Positions 1-5,982 of a stretch of 8,616 nucleotides of DNA are shown here, piece after piece. This stretch comes from Bryobacterales bacterium (GTDB lineage Bacteria > Acidobacteriota > Terriglobia > Bryobacterales > Bryobacteraceae). The stretch's first letter is position 1, and every line of letters begins with the position of its first letter. The position numbers and the translations under genes are program-made. The DNA lies in NCBI GenBank assembly GCA_003139735.1, contig PLGA01000086.1, positions 15,836 through 24,451 of the forward strand. The letters are read 5' to 3'. A model generated the notes under the pieces. It was not told the origin of the DNA. It was given only the letters and a program-made list of their open reading frames with translations, and did no database searches.

Positions 1-103
1 GGCGATGCTTTTGGCCGTCTTCTGGAACATCCCCGGCCGATCCCGTTTGTGGACCGCCGGCTTGGCCGCTTTCGCCGTCTACGGCGTCTGGCGCGTCGCG
101 TAG
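1..103 (+). CDS. C-terminal end of a probable membrane protein (5' partial)
   Basis: An open frame enters from the left edge (first full codon at base 2) and stops at TAG 101-103, giving 33 visible residues that end FAVYGVWRVA. The stretch is mostly hydrophobic and aromatic, with one short basic patch (PGRSR) that could be a cytoplasmic loop between two membrane segments. This looks like the tail of an integral membrane protein, but too little is present to name a family. The stop lies 10 bases from the convergent stop of the ZIP transporter gene, with no room for a separate terminator. An ATG at 5 is in frame but would give only 32 residues, so it is unlikely to be the real start. Confidence 0.5.
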   Translation, partial: AMLLAVFWNIPGRSRLWTAGLAAFAVYGVWRVA

Positions 104-113
104 CCGTGGCCCT

Positions 114-884
114 CTACCGGAAAAGCGCTTCGGCGCCTCGCTGGATGAAGGCCCCGCACAGCGCCCCCGCGCCGGCCGAAAGGAATGCCGGAGCCGCGCC
201 GCGCCGCTTCCATTCCTCGTGCACGGCGTGGTAGCCCAAATAAAACAGCCAGCCCGCCGTGATCCCCACCGGATACGCGGTCCACTGGCTTCCCAGGCGG
301 GGCGCCATCCACAATCCGGCCGCGCCGCCCAGAAGCGTGGACCCTTCGGCGGCCACCGACCAGCCCAGTGCCCCGATGCGCGACTTGACCGACGCCCGCA
401 GAATCCCGCCCAGGGCGATGCCCTCTGGAATCTTGTGCAGCGCCACGGCCAAAGGCACCGCCACGCGCAAGCCCAGCGGGGCGGCCATTTGCGTGGTGGC
501 CACGCTCCAGCCGTCCATGGCGCTGTGCAGCGCGGCGGCCGCGATCAGCGGAAGTGCGAAGCCGTGCAGCTCCGTGGCGCAAGCACTGTGATCGTGGTCG
601 TGCGCGCAAGTCGGGCAGACGGGGTAGGCGTACCGGTTGACCGCGAACAGCAGCAGGTAGCCCGCCGCGAAAAGCACACAGGTGGCTGTCCAACCGGATT
701 CGAGCGCCAACTCCGGCGCCAGCCCGAACAGCGCCACTGCCAACAGCACCCCCGCGCTGAACGGCACCACCACGCGCGCGCGCCGGTGTGCGCCGGTGAG
801 CCACACGCCCATCGCCGCGCCACCTACCCCAACCGCCGTCGCCAGCGCGGGCGCGGCCATTCCGGAAGATGCAGGCAAGGTCAA
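114..884 (-). CDS. ZIP-family divalent metal transporter
   Basis: Inner-membrane transporter of the ZIP (Zrt/Irt-like) family, which moves Zn2+, Fe2+ or related metals into the cytoplasm. The 256-residue product has about eight hydrophobic segments (roughly 10-30, 39-57, 67-84, 109-127, 140-160, 170-193, 203-222, 233-248), the family's usual number and size. The metal-site motifs are intact: HSAMDG at 120-125 (TM4, family HNxxDG) and HKIPEG at 150-155 (TM5, family HxxPEG). The loop before TM4 (90-107) is rich in Cys and His (CPTCAHDHDH), a likely metal-sensing or metal-delivery loop. The start is uncertain. TTG at 884 is preceded at exactly six bases by an extended -10 box (TGC-TACAGT), as at other starts here. 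ATG at 860 would shorten the protein by eight residues and has no Shine-Dalgarno. Divergent from the S46 gene. Family call is firm; the metal is not known. Confidence 0.93.
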   Translation of the reverse strand: MTLPASSGMAAPALATAVGVGGAAMGVWLTGAHRRARVVVPFSAGVLLAVALFGLAPELALESGWTATCVLFAAGYLLLFAVNRYAYPVCPTCAHDHDHSACATELHGFALPLIAAAALHSAMDGWSVATTQMAAPLGLRVAVPLAVALHKIPEGIALGGILRASVKSRIGALGWSVAAEGSTLLGGAAGLWMAPRLGSQWTAYPVGITAGWLFYLGYHAVHEEWKRRGAAPAFLSAGAGALCGAFIQRGAEALFR

Positions 885-890
885 TTCTCT

Positions 891-896
891 ACTGTA
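891..896 (-). promoter_or_regulatory. -10 box of ZIP gene, leaderless geometry
   Basis: On the minus strand TACAGT is preceded by TGC (extended -10, TGnTAnnnT) and followed by six bases (AGAGAA) and the TTG at 884. Standard spacing puts transcription start on the T of that TTG. No good -35 is seen at 16-19 bases, which fits an extended -10 promoter. Confidence 0.45.
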
Positions 897-923
897 GCAG
901 CGGGGCGGACGGTCGCCTTCTTC

Positions 924-953
924 TTGATTCCCGTGGCGGGGCTGGTGCAGAAT
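924..953 (+). promoter_or_regulatory. Candidate sigma70-type promoter for the S46-TlpA operon
   Basis: TTGATT (924-929) and CAGAAT (948-953) are separated by 18 bases, a plausible -35/-10 pair. The predicted start near 960 would give a leader of about 17 bases that contains the Shine-Dalgarno at 967-971. It lies back-to-back with the ZIP promoter. Prediction from sequence only. Confidence 0.4.
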
Positions 954-966
954 GATTACGGAAGGT

Positions 967-971
967 GGAGG
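967..971 (+). promoter_or_regulatory. Shine-Dalgarno of the S46 peptidase gene
   Basis: GGAGG lies five bases before ATG 977. It decides the start in favour of ATG 977 over the in-frame GTG at 965, which overlaps this motif and would only add MEGF to the front of a normal signal peptide. Confidence 0.75.
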
Positions 972-976
972 GTTTC

Positions 977-3040
977 ATGCGCAGGTTCAGCGTAGCGTCG
1001 GGTTTCCTCTTGCTTGCAGCCTTGTTCGGCGCCCATGCCGATGAGGGGATGTGGTTGTTCAACGATCCCCCGGTCAAGCTCCTCAAGGACAAATACCACT
1101 TCGATGTCACGCCGGCGTGGATGGAACATGTTCAGAAGTCTTCGGTGCGGTTCGATAACGGCGGCTCCGGCGAGTTCGTTTCCGCGAATGGGCTGGTCAT
1201 GACCAACCACCACGTGGCATCCGACTGCATCGAGAAGCTCGGGACGCCCGGTCACGACTATATCCAGACCGGCTTTATGGCGGCGTCCCACGCGGAAGAG
1301 AAGCCCTGTCCGGACTTGGAGCTGAATGTGCTCGAGAGCATCGAGGACGTGACCGCGCGCGTGAACGGCGCCGTCACGAAGAGCATGGACGCGTCCGAGG
1401 CGCAGAAGGCGCGCCGCGCCATCATGAACACCATCGAAAAGGAGTCCCTGGATAAGACGGGGCTGCGCAGCGATGTGATCACGCTCTACAGCGGCGGCGA
1501 GTACCATCTCTACCGTTACAAGAAGTACACCGACGTGCGCCTGGTATTCGCGCCGGAGAAGGACATAGCCGCTTTCGGCGGCGATCCCGACAACTTCGAG
1601 TATCCGCGCTTTTGCCTGGACATTGCGTTTTTCCGCGTTTACGAAAACGGCGCGCCGGCGAAGGTCGAACACTACCTGAAGTGGAGCGCGCAGGGCGCCA
1701 AGGAAGGCGACCTGGTGTTCGTTTCCGGCAACCCCGGCTCCACTTCGCGGATGGATACGGTGCGCCACCTGGAAGACATCCGTGACAAGTCTAATCCGTT
1801 TACCATGGACTATCTGTTCCGCCGCGAGGTCCTGCTGAGGACCTTCAGCGAGCGCAACGCGGAAAACGCGCGCCGCGCGCAGGAGGATCTGCTGATGTAC
1901 GAAAACAGCCGGAAGGCGTATATCGGGATGCAGGATGGTCTGCAGGACCCGGCGCTGATGGACAAGATCCGGGCGGAGGAAAAGGCGCTCCGGGACGCGG
2001 TGACGAAAGACCCGAAGTTGCGCGAGGAGGATGGCGGCGCCTGGGACCAGGTGGCGGCGGCGGTGGACACATACGCGGGCATCCGGGAGCGGTTCAGCCT
2101 GCTGGAGCGCCGCGACCGCGGCCAACTGTTCGACAGGGCGCGCACGCTGGTGCGTCTGGCCGAGGAAACGCGCAAACCAAACGCGCAGCGGCTCCGCGAG
2201 TATTCCGATGCGCAACTGGAATCGCTGAAGCAGGAGCTATTCTCGGACGCTCCGGTCTACAAGGACTTGGAGACGGTGACTCTCGCCGATTGGCTAAGCG
2301 TCTTTGCGAGCACAACAGGCGAAGATAACGAACTGGCAGCCAAAGTGTTGGACGGGAAGTCCCCGGCGAATCGAGCGGCGGAACTGGTTGCCGGCACGCA
2401 TCTGGATCAGGCGGCTGTACGAAAGCAGCTCGCCGAGGGCGGAACGGCCGCGATTGAGGCATCGAAGGATCCGATGATGCTCCTGGCGCGGCTGCTGGAC
2501 GCGCCCTCGCGCGTGGTCCGTACAATCTACGAGGAAAAGGTGCAAGAGCCGGAGCGGCAGGCTTACGGCAAGATCGCGAACGCCCGCTTCGCGCTTTACG
2601 GGACGAACACCTATCCGGACGCGACGTTCACGCTGCGGCTGGCTTTCGGGGAGGTGAAGGGTTACGAGGAGAACGGCAAGCCGATTCCGTGGACCTCGAC
2701 GTTCTCCGGCGCTTTCGAACGCGCGGCGGAGCATCAATCGGCGCCGCCCTACAATCTGCCCAAGAGCTGGATCGAGCACAAGAACGGTTTAAAGCTATCG
2801 ACGCCGTTTGACTTCTTGAATACCGCGGACATCATCGGCGGCAATTCGGGGAGTCCGGTGGTCGACCGGAACGGGGAGCTGGTCGGGATCATCTTCGACG
2901 GCAACCTGCAATCGCTGGTGCTGGACTACGGCTACACGGACAAACAGGCGCGCGCGATTGCCGTGCATTCGGCCGGCATATTGGAGGCGCTGCGCGGAGT
3001 CTATGGCGCCAAGGCGCTGCTGGCTGAGCTGCAACGCTGA
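977..3040 (+). CDS. S46-family dipeptidyl-peptidase, DPP7-like
   Basis: Exported serine exopeptidase that removes dipeptides from the N-terminus of peptides, probably in the periplasm. The product is 687 residues, close to the family's ~700-720. A signal peptide (basic MRR, hydrophobic 9-18) with likely cleavage AHA|DEG after residue 21 gives the DEGMW mature N-terminus typical of S46. Catalytic parts are visible: TNHH 76-79 (His79 likely catalytic), Asp215 in the FGGDPDNFEYPR region (200-215), and Ser624 in GGNSGSP (621-627). A mostly helical middle region matches the S46 helical insertion. Gly642 sits 18 residues after the catalytic serine. In Porphyromonas enzymes this position is Gly in DPP7 (hydrophobic P1) and Arg in DPP11 (acidic P1), so DPP7-like specificity is inferred. 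The usual DNWMWPRHTGD stretch reads DNFEYPRFCLD, a divergent subgroup. First gene of an operon with the TlpA-like gene 16 bases downstream. Confidence 0.93.
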   Translation: MRRFSVASGFLLLAALFGAHADEGMWLFNDPPVKLLKDKYHFDVTPAWMEHVQKSSVRFDNGGSGEFVSANGLVMTNHHVASDCIEKLGTPGHDYIQTGFMAASHAEEKPCPDLELNVLESIEDVTARVNGAVTKSMDASEAQKARRAIMNTIEKESLDKTGLRSDVITLYSGGEYHLYRYKKYTDVRLVFAPEKDIAAFGGDPDNFEYPRFCLDIAFFRVYENGAPAKVEHYLKWSAQGAKEGDLVFVSGNPGSTSRMDTVRHLEDIRDKSNPFTMDYLFRREVLLRTFSERNAENARRAQEDLLMYENSRKAYIGMQDGLQDPALMDKIRAEEKALRDAVTKDPKLREEDGGAWDQVAAAVDTYAGIRERFSLLERRDRGQLFDRARTLVRLAEETRKPNAQRLREYSDAQLESLKQELFSDAPVYKDLETVTLADWLSVFASTTGEDNELAAKVLDGKSPANRAAELVAGTHLDQAAVRKQLAEGGTAAIEASKDPMMLLARLLDAPSRVVRTIYEEKVQEPERQAYGKIANARFALYGTNTYPDATFTLRLAFGEVKGYEENGKPIPWTSTFSGAFERAAEHQSAPPYNLPKSWIEHKNGLKLSTPFDFLNTADIIGGNSGSPVVDRNGELVGIIFDGNLQSLVLDYGYTDKQARAIAVHSAGILEALRGVYGAKALLAELQR

Positions 3041-3045
3041 AGATT

Positions 3046-3050
3046 GGAGG
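3046..3050 (+). promoter_or_regulatory. Shine-Dalgarno of the TlpA-like gene
   Basis: GGAGG lies six bases before ATG 3057 and just after the S46 stop at 3040. It fixes the start at 3057 rather than at earlier in-frame codons that lie inside the S46 gene, and supports co-translation from one mRNA. Confidence 0.75.
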
Positions 3051-3056
3051 CTCGTC

Positions 3057-4133
3057 ATGAAGTTTCGATTGCTCTGGTTTGCGCTGACCATTCCCGGCTT
3101 CGCGCTGTGCGCCGGCCCTTCCGCCCAGGAGGTCCTCGCGCACGCCGCCGCCACTTACAAGAACCTGAAAAACTACCAGTTCCGCGTGACCGTTCAGACC
3201 ATTCAAGGCGCCGACGTCGCGGAGGAGCTGGTCACCGAAAGCGGAGCGGGGCCCGGAAAATACCGGGTTCAGTGGGACGATCCGCACCGGGACCTGCTGG
3301 TCGGCGACGGGCAGACCGGGTGGGTTTTCCGGCGGTCGTTAGGCGAGTACGCCAAGGAGCCCCTCAGGCCCGGGGCAACCGGGTTCGAAGAGATCGACCA
3401 GCATGTGTCCAGCGCCAGCGTCGCCCGCGAGGAGTTGTTCGTGGTAGGCGGCAAGCCCACACCCATTTACGTGGTGCGCGTCGAGCGCGACCAGTGGCCT
3501 AAGGACACTTATGCCATGTACCGCATCGACCAGAAGACCTTCGCGGTGTACAAGTCGATCGTTTACAACCCGAAGACCACTCAAATCTCGCTCTATTCGA
3601 TCGTCAGATGGGAGCAGCCCGTGCCGGATTCCCTGTTCGCTTTCACGCCGCCGTCGTCCGCGCGCGAGGCGGCCCCGACGCCTGAGGTGGAAGCCAAGGG
3701 ATCTCCCATCGTCGGGACGTCGGCGCCCGATTTCACGCTCCCGGACGCCAACGGCCATCCCGTCAATCTGCACGACCTGCGCGGCAAGGTGGTGGTGGTG
3801 GATTTCTGGGCGACCTGGTGCCCGCCGTGCCGCGCGGAGATGCCCCTGCTCCAGCAGATGCACAACGAGCTTGCGGACAAGGGCATCGTAGTGCTGGGAT
3901 TGGACGTGGGCGAGGATGCCGAGACGGTGACGGCCTTCGCCAAACAGCAGTCCTACACCTTTACCTTGCTGTTGGGCGCCGAGCCTAATGTCTCGGCCAG
4001 ATATTTCGTGGAAGCCTATCCGACGACCTTCGTGGTGGACCGCAGGGGCCGCATCGTCTTCCGCGAGCTGGGAGGGGACTCGACCGCCAAGCTGCGGTCC
4101 GCCGTTCAATCCGCGGTCGGGCGCGGCAACTGA
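3057..4133 (+). CDS. TlpA-like thioredoxin with N-terminal LolA/DUF2092-like domain
   Basis: Exported 358-residue two-domain protein. A signal peptide (MKFR, hydrophobic 5-18) probably ends near ALCA|GPS; Cys18 lacks a good lipobox, so a soluble periplasmic form is more likely than a lipoprotein. Residues ~23-200 look like the LolA/DUF2092-type beta fold: an initial helix (QEVLAHAAATYKNLKNYQF) followed by strands reading YRVQW, TGWVFR and PIYVVRVERD. A proline-rich linker (~198-215) leads to a TlpA/ResA thioredoxin domain (216-358) with APDFTLPD, active site WCPPC (Cys255, Cys258) and cis-Pro322 in AYPTTF. Such domains usually reduce disulfides outside the cytoplasm; the N-terminal domain may bind a lipid or a hydrophobic substrate, which is inference. 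It follows the S46 gene in one operon, so it may help fold or recycle exported proteins. The sequence gives no specific partner. Confidence 0.9.
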   Translation: MKFRLLWFALTIPGFALCAGPSAQEVLAHAAATYKNLKNYQFRVTVQTIQGADVAEELVTESGAGPGKYRVQWDDPHRDLLVGDGQTGWVFRRSLGEYAKEPLRPGATGFEEIDQHVSSASVAREELFVVGGKPTPIYVVRVERDQWPKDTYAMYRIDQKTFAVYKSIVYNPKTTQISLYSIVRWEQPVPDSLFAFTPPSSAREAAPTPEVEAKGSPIVGTSAPDFTLPDANGHPVNLHDLRGKVVVVDFWATWCPPCRAEMPLLQQMHNELADKGIVVLGLDVGEDAETVTAFAKQQSYTFTLLLGAEPNVSARYFVEAYPTTFVVDRRGRIVFRELGGDSTAKLRSAVQSAVGRGN

Positions 4134-4139
4134 GTCGGG

Positions 4140-4178
4140 GCGCACCGCGCTATTTCAAGCCGTAGCGGTCGGGTGCGC
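4140..4178. terminator. Possible hairpin terminator between convergent genes
   Basis: Arms GCGCACC (4140-4146) and GGTGCGC (4172-4178) pair perfectly. Inside them CGCTA (4148-4152) pairs with TAGCG (4163-4167) around a ten-base loop. The structure sits 6 bases after the TlpA-like stop and 41 bases from the Tes-like stop, the expected place for a shared terminator. There is no T-run on either side, so it is not a classical intrinsic terminator. Confidence 0.35.
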
Positions 4179-4219
4179 GGACTGATAGAGGCCAATCCGC
4201 CCGCGGGAGGGCAAGCTTC

Positions 4220-5860
4220 CTACGCCAACTGGGGTTCTACCTCTTGGCTCTCTCTCGCGCGGCGGGCTTGCGCGGTCAACTCCTTCATTTCCGCCTGCTC
4301 CTCGAACGGCACGGAGAACTCCCTCTCAATTTTCTCACGGTAAACCGGGCCGGAGTTGTAGGCGCAGAAGGGGTAAATCAGACCGTTGGGGGCGGCGTAG
4401 TGGATCACGCACCGCTGCACGCGCTCCACGTCGTAGTTGTAGGAATCCATGAAGTGCATGCCGGCCACCATCAGGGTTTTGTAAGTGAAGCCCTTCTTTT
4501 CGCTTTCGCCGCGGCCGAACTTCTTGTCGGTCATGCCTTGCAGGGTCTGCAGGAACTTGTTGAACGTCAGGCCTTCGGGCGCTTTGTCCGCATGGAAGAA
4601 CTTGCGCAGGCTGTTCCAGGCTTCGAACTTGGTGTAGAACTGGAGTCGGCGCTTGCCGGCCTTGCGCGACAGCATGTCCATTTCCTGGAGCATGGGGCCG
4701 ACGTCGATGAACCGAGTCACCGGCATGGCCTTGCGGTTCTGGTCCACAAACAGGTAGGTTCCCAACGCGCAGTGCGGGTGGCTGCTCAGTGTGGTGGTTT
4801 CCTCCCCGCGGAGCGCGCTAATCAGCTTGGAGAACGGGGTCACGCAGGAGAGCGGGAACCAGTCCTCGTGAGCCTTGGCGATGCCGGTCTGCTCCTCCAT
4901 GGCGTGCGCGAAATCGGAAAGCGTGAAGCGTTTGGATTCCAGCTCGCGCCGCGAGATGCGGCCGGTGAAAGACACCGGCTGGAAGCTGATGCCGCTGGTG
5001 CAATCGATGTACTCGAGCGCCAGCCGTACGATGTCGCCGATCTGGTTGTCGTTCAGGCCCTTCACAATGGTGGGCACGAATACAATCTTCAGGCCGGCCG
5101 CTTTGACGTTCTCGATGCAGCGCAGTTTCTTTTCCCACAGCGATTCGCCGCGCGTGCGCCGGTAGACATCGTCGCAAACGCCGTCGAACTGCAGGTAAAG
5201 CGTGTGCAGGCCGGCTTCCTTGCACTGCTGGGCGAACTCCGGATCGGTGAACTTGATCCCGTTGGTGGCGACTTGCGTGTGCGAGAAGCCCATCTCCTTC
5301 GCCAGCCGCAGCACGTCCAGGAAGCGCGGGTAGATGGTCGGCTCGCCGCCCGAAAACTGCACGATGCGGTTCGGGCAGGGCTTCTGGTTGCGCAACGCCT
5401 GGAGCATCTTGCGAACGGTCTCGAAATCCGGCTCGTAGAGGTAGCCCGCGGCGTTGGCGTTGGCAAAGCATACCGGGCAGGTCAAATTACACCGGTTGGT
5501 CAAATCGACGTTGGAAAGGGCGGTGTGGCTGGTGTGCATGTTGCACAGGCCGCAATCGTCCGGACAGGTGGCGGCGGTGGTGACGGCGGGGTTTTGAAAG
5601 CCCCGGTTGTCGCCAAAGCTCCACTCCTCCATCTTCAGGTACAATTTGGCGTCGGAATAGATGGTGTCCCGAAATTCGCCGTGTTCCGGGCAGCGCTTCT
5701 CCATCACCACTTTGCCGGCATCCTCAAAGATTGTGGCATCAATCAGTTGCGTGCATTCGGGGCAGAGCGAGCGCGTGGACTTGGGGAGACCCCTCTTCAA
5801 GGGCGGAATGGGGGAACCTGTATAGGTAGTCTCGGGCTGGAGGATTTGGAATTGCGCCAT
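4220..5860 (-). CDS. Radical SAM enzyme, tetraether lipid synthase (Tes)-like
   Basis: A 546-residue radical SAM protein. The motif CNLTCPVC (Cys124, 128, 131) holds the [4Fe-4S] cluster that cleaves S-adenosylmethionine, and FSGGEPT (169-175) is the SAM-binding segment. The N-terminal layout resembles Methanocaldococcus MJ0619 (Tes): SLCPEC (33, 36), CPEHGEF (57), then CPDDCGLCNMHTSHTAL (99, 103, 106) just before the core. Further cysteines at 339, 364, 484 and 499 could hold auxiliary clusters; there are 18 in all. Archaeal Tes joins the methyl ends of two isoprenoid lipid tails into a membrane-spanning chain and has three [4Fe-4S] clusters plus a rubredoxin-like iron site. In a bacterium the substrates would be fatty acyl or alkyl chains (iso-diabolic acid, branched tetraethers); that is inference. 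No lipid genes are adjacent. ATG 5860 lacks a Shine-Dalgarno and sits six bases after TAGAAT. Radical SAM membership is nearly certain; Tes-like is likely but could cover a related reaction. Confidence 0.9.
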   Translation of the reverse strand: MAQFQILQPETTYTGSPIPPLKRGLPKSTRSLCPECTQLIDATIFEDAGKVVMEKRCPEHGEFRDTIYSDAKLYLKMEEWSFGDNRGFQNPAVTTAATCPDDCGLCNMHTSHTALSNVDLTNRCNLTCPVCFANANAAGYLYEPDFETVRKMLQALRNQKPCPNRIVQFSGGEPTIYPRFLDVLRLAKEMGFSHTQVATNGIKFTDPEFAQQCKEAGLHTLYLQFDGVCDDVYRRTRGESLWEKKLRCIENVKAAGLKIVFVPTIVKGLNDNQIGDIVRLALEYIDCTSGISFQPVSFTGRISRRELESKRFTLSDFAHAMEEQTGIAKAHEDWFPLSCVTPFSKLISALRGEETTTLSSHPHCALGTYLFVDQNRKAMPVTRFIDVGPMLQEMDMLSRKAGKRRLQFYTKFEAWNSLRKFFHADKAPEGLTFNKFLQTLQGMTDKKFGRGESEKKGFTYKTLMVAGMHFMDSYNYDVERVQRCVIHYAAPNGLIYPFCAYNSGPVYREKIEREFSVPFEEQAEMKELTAQARRARESQEVEPQLA

Positions 5861-5866
5861 GCTTGC

Positions 5867-5872
5867 ATTCTA
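5867..5872 (-). promoter_or_regulatory. -10 box of Tes-like gene, leaderless geometry
   Basis: TAGAAT on the minus strand (5/6 match to TATAAT) is followed by GCAAGC and then ATG 5860, so the expected transcription start is the A of the ATG. A weak TTGTGG at 5893-5898 has a 20-base spacer, longer than usual. No Shine-Dalgarno is present. Confidence 0.5.
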
Positions 5873-5923
5873 GGGCGCGGGACCCGCCAAAACCACAATC
5901 GGGCGCTAAAGTGCGAATTTGGG

Positions 5924-5960
5924 AGGCCGTTCGGGCGATTTCCGGCGCCGAACGGGGCCT
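5924..5960. promoter_or_regulatory. Inverted repeat in the divergent tes-like/tauE promoter region
   Basis: CCGTTCGG (5927-5934) and CCGAACGG (5948-5955) form a perfect 8-base inverted repeat. The arms extend to AGGCC and GGCCT if a two-base bulge is allowed. Arm centres are 21 bases apart, two helical turns, as expected for a dimeric regulator. The right arm covers the -35 position of the tauE promoter. Candidate operator; no regulator gene is in the window. Confidence 0.4.
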
Positions 5961-5970
5961 GCCTTCGCGA

Positions 5971-5976
5971 TATCCT
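5971..5976 (+). promoter_or_regulatory. -10 box of TauE/SafE gene, leaderless geometry
   Basis: TATCCT is followed by six bases (GACAAC) and TTG 5983, so transcription would start on the first base of that codon. No recognisable -35 is present 16-18 bases upstream, where the right arm of the inverted repeat lies. Confidence 0.45.
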
Positions 5977-5982
5977 GACAAC

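Noticed and set aside
79..804. Long alternative frame on the minus strand within the ZIP gene
   Set aside because: Overlaps the ZIP frame, which has complete metal-site motifs and membrane segments; the alternative is Arg/Gly/Ala-rich without either.
965..967. GTG start four codons upstream for the S46 peptidase
   Set aside because: It overlaps the GGAGG that serves ATG 977 and has no ribosome site of its own.
956..2215. A 419-codon open frame on the minus strand opposite the S46 gene
   Set aside because: It lies entirely antisense to a clearly conserved peptidase, has no recognisable domain, and is rich in Arg/Ala/His/Val as expected from reverse reading of GC-rich codons.
2958..3056. Upstream ATG for the TlpA-like protein inside the S46 gene
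   Set aside because: ATG 3057 has an ideal GGAGG and begins a normal signal peptide; the longer form would bury it behind an unrelated 33-residue extension.
3339..4145. A 268-codon minus-strand frame opposite the TlpA-like gene
   Set aside because: Antisense shadow of a gene with clear WCPPC and thioredoxin motifs; no domain and no start signals.
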